NCBI GenBank assembly: GCA_016934135.1
Contig: JAFGTK010000169.1
Span: 1 to 9,480 of the forward strand
Reading direction: 5' to 3'
From: Deltaproteobacteria bacterium
Lineage (GTDB): Bacteria; Desulfobacterota; Desulfomonilia; UBA1062
DNA length: 9,480 nucleotides
The translations under genes and the position numbers were made by a program. Shown here piece by piece: positions 5,289 to 9,480 of this stretch. The notes beneath the pieces were generated by a model. That model saw only the letters and a list, made by a program, of their open reading frames with translations. It was not told the origin of the DNA and searched no databases. The stretch's first letter is position 1, and each line of letters begins with the position of its first letter.

Positions 5289-6308
5289 ATGCATGAACTC
5301 AAATTTGATCCTGAGATATGTAAAAGCTGCACATCATGTGACTGCATTATGAAGTGCCAGTATATCGATCTCGAATCAGATCAGGCAAAATCCGAGCATG
5401 CAAAGCTCGTTGCAGGCGAAGACTCTTCCATCCTGCATGATTGCGTTACCTGCTATGCCTGCGAGGAATACTGTCCGTTCGGCAATCATCCATTCTATCT
5501 CATTGTGGAGCGCCAGGAACAGAGGGGTGTGCATCCGGCACCAAAGCCTCTTGAAGAATCACAGGTCATAATGATGGGCCCGAAAGGAAGGATTAAACCC
5601 AAAGAGTTGTCCCCGCCCGTGATGAACATGTGCTTCTTCACGGTCATGAACGGGGGGATCCGGGGGAGTCTCTTTGAGGGCGTTTCAAAATTCGGTGGAA
5701 GCGATGTCTTCTGCAACCTCATGTTCCTGCATTTTGCAAGAAACTCCACGATCAGGCAGCGCCTGCCTCTCATGATCGAGAACATCATGAAAAATTTTCT
5801 GGAGCCTGCCGGGGCAAAAGAGCTTATCTGCTACCACGACGAATGCTACGGAACCTATACCTCATGGGCCCCTGCCTTCGGGATAGATGTACCTTTCAAG
5901 CCCGTACATCTTTTTGATTTTATCTACAACAGGCTTGTCGAACTGAAGGAAAATATCAAGCCGCTCGGCATCAAGGTCGCCTATCAGAGGCCGTGCTCCA
6001 ACCGGCTGTGCCCGCAGACAGACCACTTTGTTGATGATATTTTCTCACTGATCGGGGCAGAAAGGCCAAAGCGGGAATTCGAATATGAAAATGCCCTGTG
6101 CTGCGGCGGTGTACCCGAGGCACAGCAGCGCTTCGAGCTTACCGAGGAGATTCAGCACAAGAATGTGGAAGACATGAAGGCCTCCGGAGCAGCTTACTGC
6201 GTGTTTAACTGTCCTTTTTGTTTCTGGACATTGTCGGAACCCGTGCTCAAGGCAGGACTCATCCCAATCATGATGTCTGATTTATGCCTTATGGCACTGG
6301 GAGAATAA
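5289..6308 (+). CDS. HdrD-like [4Fe-4S]/CCG-domain iron-sulfur oxidoreductase
   Basis: A 339-residue soluble protein with a ferredoxin-like N-terminus and two CCG (cysteine-rich, HdrB/HdrD/GlcF) domains. Cluster motif one is C11-x2-C14-x2-C17 with further Cys19 and Cys23, an unusual spacing; motif two is canonical C52-x2-C55-x2-C58-x3-C62-Pro. The first CCG domain carries scattered cysteines (C115, C142, and C181/C186 in CYHDEC). The second is complete: C236, C271-C272-Gly-Gly and C308-x2-C311. Such proteins carry electrons between flavoproteins and a thiol/disulfide or membrane partner. No signal peptide or membrane helix is visible. AAGGAGG at 5275-5281 fixes the start. It is the first of three tightly packed redox genes, 18 bp before the FAD subunit, so it is probably part of one complex with it. 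Electron acceptor and partner are unknown. Confidence 0.88.
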   Translation: MHELKFDPEICKSCTSCDCIMKCQYIDLESDQAKSEHAKLVAGEDSSILHDCVTCYACEEYCPFGNHPFYLIVERQEQRGVHPAPKPLEESQVIMMGPKGRIKPKELSPPVMNMCFFTVMNGGIRGSLFEGVSKFGGSDVFCNLMFLHFARNSTIRQRLPLMIENIMKNFLEPAGAKELICYHDECYGTYTSWAPAFGIDVPFKPVHLFDFIYNRLVELKENIKPLGIKVAYQRPCSNRLCPQTDHFVDDIFSLIGAERPKREFEYENALCCGGVPEAQQRFELTEEIQHKNVEDMKASGAAYCVFNCPFCFWTLSEPVLKAGLIPIMMSDLCLMALGE

Positions 6309-6326
6309 AGGGAGGTTTGAAAAGAG

Positions 6327-7709
6327 ATGGATAAGATAACCGAAAGACTCGCTGAAATCGTAGGCAAAGACTATGTTTCCACTTCTGCTGAAGAAAGGTT
6401 TATCTATTCCCGGGATCAGGGCGTTCAGCAGCCTCACATGCCGGATTATGTAGTGCTGCCTGACAATGCCAGGCAGGTTCAGGAAATCATCCATCTCGCA
6501 AACAACGACAGTATCCCTGTCGTGCCCATGGGAGGAGGACTGGTTCTTTCCGGACTTACGATCCCGCTCGCAGGCGGGATTGTCCTCGACATGAAAAGGA
6601 TGAACAGGATTCTGGAGGTCAATGAGAGCAGTCACTATGCAGTGGTCGAGGCAGGAACCTCACAGGGCATGCTGGATGCATACCTTAAGAAACACCATCC
6701 AAGGCTCAAACACTCTCTGCCCGATGCCCCTCCGGCAGCAACCATTGCAGGCAACATAGCTATTCACGGCTCCGGGCACCTCTCACAAAGCGAAGGCGGT
6801 TTTCATTCAGAAATGGTAACCGGTCTGGAGGTCGTTCTCGGGTCAGGAGAGATGGTCAAGCTCGGTTCGTGTTCCACGGTCCCAGGCTGGTTTTCCAGGG
6901 CACCGCTCCCGGACCTGGCCGGGTTGTTTCTAGGCTGGAACGGAACGACAGGGGTCATAACCAAGGTGGGGATAAAGCTCTTCCCCAGGCCCAGATTCCA
7001 TGATGTGCTCATATATATGACAGAGGATATCGATATCGCACCCGATATCCTCTTCCGCATCATCGAGACCGAAGTGGCGGAGGATATCAACTATGCCCTT
7101 TCTCCAAAACCGGATTACCTGAACGGCTTTCAGATGATCGTGATCAACTTAGTCGCCAATACAGAAATCGAGCTGAACATGAAAAAGAAGATAATCCGCG
7201 ATGCCCTATATGACTATTACAAAACAAAGGAATCCGGGTTCATGCCTCTGCCGCCCGCCATGAAGGGAGATTTTCTCGAAGCCCCTCAGAAGGCCCTGAG
7301 CAAATTTGCAGATGTGAAAAAAGGAGGCGGGTTTGAATATGTCGGAGCAATCATGCCTGTTGAGAAGATACCGGATGCCTGCAGGGAGGGGGTGCGTATA
7401 ACAGACAGATACGGCATAACGTATTCACTCGGTGCACGGATTATCGGCAGGGGGCACTCTGCCATGTTCTTCTTTGCCTACCCTTTCAACCGTGCGGATA
7501 CACAAGACATAGAAAAAGTCAGTCATGCCCTGGAGGATACAAATGCCGCTGCCCTCAAGCTCGGGGGTATCCCATGGAAGACCGAGGTTTCAGGGCAGAA
7601 GCTCATCCTTGAACAGATGGAACCGCAGACGTCATCGCTCATGATGAAGATAAAATCTCTGCTCGATCCGAACGGGATCATGAACCCCGGAAACTGGGAG
7701 GTAAAGTGA
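6327..7709 (+). CDS. FAD-binding oxidoreductase, GlcD / D-lactate dehydrogenase-like (PCMH-type)
   Basis: A 460-residue flavoprotein of the glycolate oxidase GlcD / vanillyl-alcohol oxidase superfamily. The PCMH FAD domain covers about residues 35-220: YVVLPDNARQVQEI, the pyrophosphate loop PMGGG (67-71), TIAGNIAIHGSG (139-150) and GTTGVITKVG (206-215). The FAD-linked oxidase C-terminal domain ends with the family signature LDPNGIMNPGNW near 446-457. Family members oxidise 2-hydroxy acids or benzylic alcohols and pass electrons to a partner protein. Here the Fe-S genes on both sides are the obvious partners, replacing the usual GlcE/GlcF arrangement; no GlcE is seen. The GGGAGG site lies about 11 bases before the ATG, and the stop overlaps the next start by one base, implying translational coupling. 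The substrate cannot be read from sequence; a hydroxy acid linked to the CoA pathway is a reasonable guess. Confidence 0.9.
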   Translation: MDKITERLAEIVGKDYVSTSAEERFIYSRDQGVQQPHMPDYVVLPDNARQVQEIIHLANNDSIPVVPMGGGLVLSGLTIPLAGGIVLDMKRMNRILEVNESSHYAVVEAGTSQGMLDAYLKKHHPRLKHSLPDAPPAATIAGNIAIHGSGHLSQSEGGFHSEMVTGLEVVLGSGEMVKLGSCSTVPGWFSRAPLPDLAGLFLGWNGTTGVITKVGIKLFPRPRFHDVLIYMTEDIDIAPDILFRIIETEVAEDINYALSPKPDYLNGFQMIVINLVANTEIELNMKKKIIRDALYDYYKTKESGFMPLPPAMKGDFLEAPQKALSKFADVKKGGGFEYVGAIMPVEKIPDACREGVRITDRYGITYSLGARIIGRGHSAMFFFAYPFNRADTQDIEKVSHALEDTNAAALKLGGIPWKTEVSGQKLILEQMEPQTSSLMMKIKSLLDPNGIMNPGNWEVK

Positions 7710-8872
7710 TGGACAGCGAATATACAGATATCATTCACCGCTGCTTTCGATGCGGATGGTGCAAGCTCCCAACAACATACCAGGATTTCAACTGTCCGGC
7801 ATACCTGAAATACCGCTTTGAATCATTTGCATCAGGAGGCAGGATGTGGCTTATCAGGGCATGGATCAACGGCGAGATTGAAGCGTCCGAACGCTTCAAT
7901 CAGATCCTGTTTTCCTGCGTCACCTGCAGGAACTGCGTCGAGGCATGTGCACTTCCCAAGATCAAGGACAAGCTTGTGGATATATTTATCGCAGCAAGGC
8001 AGGACCTCGTTGATCAGGGTAACATTCCCCCTGCTGTACGCGATTACCTCAAGGCAATGACGGTAAACGGCAATCCATATAAGATGCCGCAGGAGCAAAG
8101 GGGAGCATGGGCAGAGGGTCTGAATATTGATCGCTATGAGGATCAGGAATATCTCTTTTATGCAGGTGATGTCGGCTCATACGATGAACTGGGGATGAAA
8201 ATGGCCAGGTCCACGGCAAGGCTCCTTAAGTCTGCCGGTCTTTCATTCGGCATCCTGGCCGAGGAAGAAACGAGTGACGGCAACGATGTAAGGGCTGCAG
8301 GCGAAAAAGGCCTTGCCGATTATCTTGCACAGACCAATATCGAGACATTCAACAATAAAGGGGTAAAAAAGATCATCACCCTGTCTCCACATGGATATAA
8401 TGCCTTCAGAAACGAGTACCCGGCTCTCGGCGGACAGTTCGAGGTATATCATTACACACAGGTACTGAATTCTTTTTTGGGAGACAAGATCCATACCGGC
8501 AGATATGAAAAAAAGGTTGCCTATCATGACCCATGCTACCTGGGGAGGTGGAATCAGGAATATTTTGCGCCAAGGCGTATCCTTGGTTCTATTCCCGGCC
8601 TCAAGCTGGCTGAAATGGACCGGAACATGAACAATGCCCTGTGCTGCGGCGGAGGTGGTGGTAACTTCTTTACCGATATCCTCGGAACAGGTCCCGATCT
8701 GTCAAGCAGGGCACGTGTTAGGGAGGCGCTAAGCACAGGGGCCGAAGTCATAGCGGTTGCCTGTCCGCAGTGCTATAAAATGCTCGATGACGCAGTAAAG
8801 GACGAGGGCGTTCAGGATCGTATAAGGGTGTCAGACATTGCCGGGATTATACTCGAATCCGGCATGAAGTGA
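7709..8872 (+). CDS. GlcF/HdrD-like iron-sulfur protein with a cysteine-less first CCG domain
   Basis: A 387-residue Fe-S subunit. Start ATG 7709 overlaps the preceding stop by one base and has GGGAGG 7 bases upstream; a GTG at 7706 is possible but less likely. Two N-terminal [4Fe-4S] motifs are present: C12-x2-C15-x2-C18-x10-C29-Pro and C70-x2-C73-x2-C76-x3-C80 (Ala follows instead of Pro). The second CCG domain is intact: HDPC276, C312-C313-Gly and C352-x2-C355. The first CCG domain (about 147-240) keeps the fold-typical sequence (ARSTARLLKSAG, GVKKIITLSPH) but its five expected cysteines are replaced: GD at 153-154 for GC, SDG at 189-191 for CCG, and SPHG at 226-229 for CPHC. That domain therefore probably binds no cluster. 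It likely receives electrons from the GlcD-like subunit. Cytosolic or peripheral; no membrane helices. Confidence 0.88.
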   Translation: MDSEYTDIIHRCFRCGWCKLPTTYQDFNCPAYLKYRFESFASGGRMWLIRAWINGEIEASERFNQILFSCVTCRNCVEACALPKIKDKLVDIFIAARQDLVDQGNIPPAVRDYLKAMTVNGNPYKMPQEQRGAWAEGLNIDRYEDQEYLFYAGDVGSYDELGMKMARSTARLLKSAGLSFGILAEEETSDGNDVRAAGEKGLADYLAQTNIETFNNKGVKKIITLSPHGYNAFRNEYPALGGQFEVYHYTQVLNSFLGDKIHTGRYEKKVAYHDPCYLGRWNQEYFAPRRILGSIPGLKLAEMDRNMNNALCCGGGGGNFFTDILGTGPDLSSRARVREALSTGAEVIAVACPQCYKMLDDAVKDEGVQDRIRVSDIAGIILESGMK

Positions 8873-9003
8873 AGTACTGTCTGAACAGGCATATATTCTT
8901 GAATTGAGCTTGCTTTTCAACCCGGATTTATCATGGGCAGGGATGGACCTGCAGCGAAAATCTTGCCTTTCTCGCAAGAGGCTCCTGCTGTACAGGCTAT
9001 GAT
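8873..9003. other. Convergent intergenic region between the redox operon and the sensor kinase
   Basis: 131 bp with no gene. It contains two small hairpins: GCAGG/CCTGC (8937-8941, 8948-8952), with no T tail on either strand, and TCTTGC/GCAAGA (8961-8979), which has a T tail on the minus strand. I saw no convincing terminator for the plus-strand redox operon. Confidence 0.5.
8957..8979 (-). terminator. Possible rho-independent terminator of the hybrid kinase gene
   Basis: On the minus strand, TCTTGC (8979-8974), a 7-base loop and GCAAGA (8966-8961) form a 6 bp stem followed directly by TTTT (8960-8957). It begins about 25 bases after the kinase stop. The stem is modest in GC and the T run is short, so efficiency is uncertain. 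Confidence 0.4.
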
Positions 9004-9480
9004 TCAACCGGTCGGCTCGTTTAATATCATGGAAACAAGGTCATCCAGCTCTTTGATGTTATATGGCTTGGCAATGATCCCTTTGAATCCGTAGTCCTTG
9101 TAATTGGCCATTATAGTATCATTGGAGTAGCCGCTGCTTACGACAGCCCTTATATTCTGATCTATCTCCTGCAGTTTGAGTATTGCCTCTTTACCTCCCA
9201 TACCTCCCGGTATCGTAAGATCCATTATGACAAGGTCAAAGGGGCTTTCATATCTCTGTGCGTGGGTATATTTATCAATAGCCTCCTGCCCGTGCTGCGC
9301 AAATGCAACCTCATAGCCCAGCTTTATGAGCATATTCCCGCACACTTCCCGTACGATCTCTTCGTCATCCATGACAAGGACCCTTCCTGTTACCCGTCCT
9401 GAAGGCATTGAAACAGGTCTTTCGTCTTCCAGGCATGGCTGACGCCTTGTTGCCGGAAGGTAGATATGGAAGGAGGTCCC
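9004..9480 (-). CDS. Hybrid sensor histidine kinase, C-terminal end with receiver domain (5' end outside the window)
   Basis: The minus-strand frame is open from the window edge through to the stop, 158 residues. The first visible residues, GTSFHIYLPA, are the end of a HATPase_c (histidine kinase ATP-binding) domain, so the ATG at 9408 is internal and this is not a free-standing response regulator. After a short linker comes a complete receiver domain: acidic pair DD (visible residues 38-39), phospho-accepting Asp87 in VIMDLTIPGG, Ser115/Ser116 in SSGYS and Lys138 in AKPY, with the protein ending soon after. The family pattern is PAS or other sensor, HisKA, HATPase, then REC; sensor parts and signal are outside the window. 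It is convergent with the redox operon and has no evident operon link to it. A role in controlling the neighbouring genes is not supported by sequence. Confidence 0.88.
   Translation of the reverse strand, partial: GTSFHIYLPATRRQPCLEDERPVSMPSGRVTGRVLVMDDEEIVREVCGNMLIKLGYEVAFAQHGQEAIDKYTHAQRYESPFDLVIMDLTIPGGMGGKEAILKLQEIDQNIRAVVSSGYSNDTIMANYKDYGFKGIIAKPYNIKELDDLVSMILNEPTG

Noticed and set aside
9263..9275. TATATTTATCA string matching the candidate operator element
   Set aside because: It is inside the kinase receiver coding sequence (encoding part of DKYTH) and has no inverse partner; treated as chance.

Overview
The window reads as the chromosome of a strictly anaerobic, probably sulfate-reducing or syntrophic Desulfobacterota-type bacterium (former Deltaproteobacteria). 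This is inferred from three things: oxygen-sensitive CoA-ester chemistry (a 4-hydroxybutyryl-CoA dehydratase-like enzyme), HdrD/GlcD-type iron-sulfur/flavin electron-transfer genes, and a hybrid sensor kinase of the kind common in that group. No rRNA, tRNA, CRISPR array or transposon was seen.

Layout. On the minus strand at the left edge are a TetR-family regulator (592-1278) and, 58 bp downstream of it, the 5' part of an abfD-like gene that runs off the window (1-533). A roughly 350 bp divergent promoter region separates them from a plus-strand 3-hydroxyacyl-CoA dehydrogenase (had1, 1626-2540). This meets, convergently, a second and very similar TetR gene (2557-3237, minus). A second divergent region follows, then a plus-strand run of six genes: a short-chain dehydrogenase (3464-4228), a second 3-hydroxyacyl-CoA dehydrogenase closely related to had1 (had2, 4277-5191), an HdrD-like Fe-S protein (5289-6308), a GlcD-like FAD oxidoreductase (6327-7709) and a GlcF/HdrD-like Fe-S protein (7709-8872). 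The last three are tightly packed. At the right edge, on the minus strand, is the C-terminal end of a hybrid histidine kinase carrying a receiver domain (9004-9480).

How it may work together (inference). The abfD-like enzyme would form crotonyl-CoA from 4-hydroxybutyryl-CoA (or isomerise vinylacetyl-CoA). After hydration by an enzyme not seen here, the Had enzymes would oxidise a 3-hydroxyacyl-CoA with NAD. The SDR would interconvert a hydroxy/keto substrate. The Fe-S/flavin/Fe-S set would oxidise a hydroxy-acid-like or reduced-carrier substrate and pass electrons on. The two TetR paralogues have identical helix-turn-helix regions, so both divergent regions may answer to both regulators.

Most noteworthy are: the duplicated tetR-had module; the Had enzymes' altered active-site motif (Asp near the usual Glu position, an HFHD motif in place of HFFNP); a GlcF/HdrD-like subunit whose first CCG domain has lost all five cluster cysteines while the second keeps all of them; overlapping near-consensus promoters around a dyad; and a nine-G tract serving as the SDR ribosome binding site.
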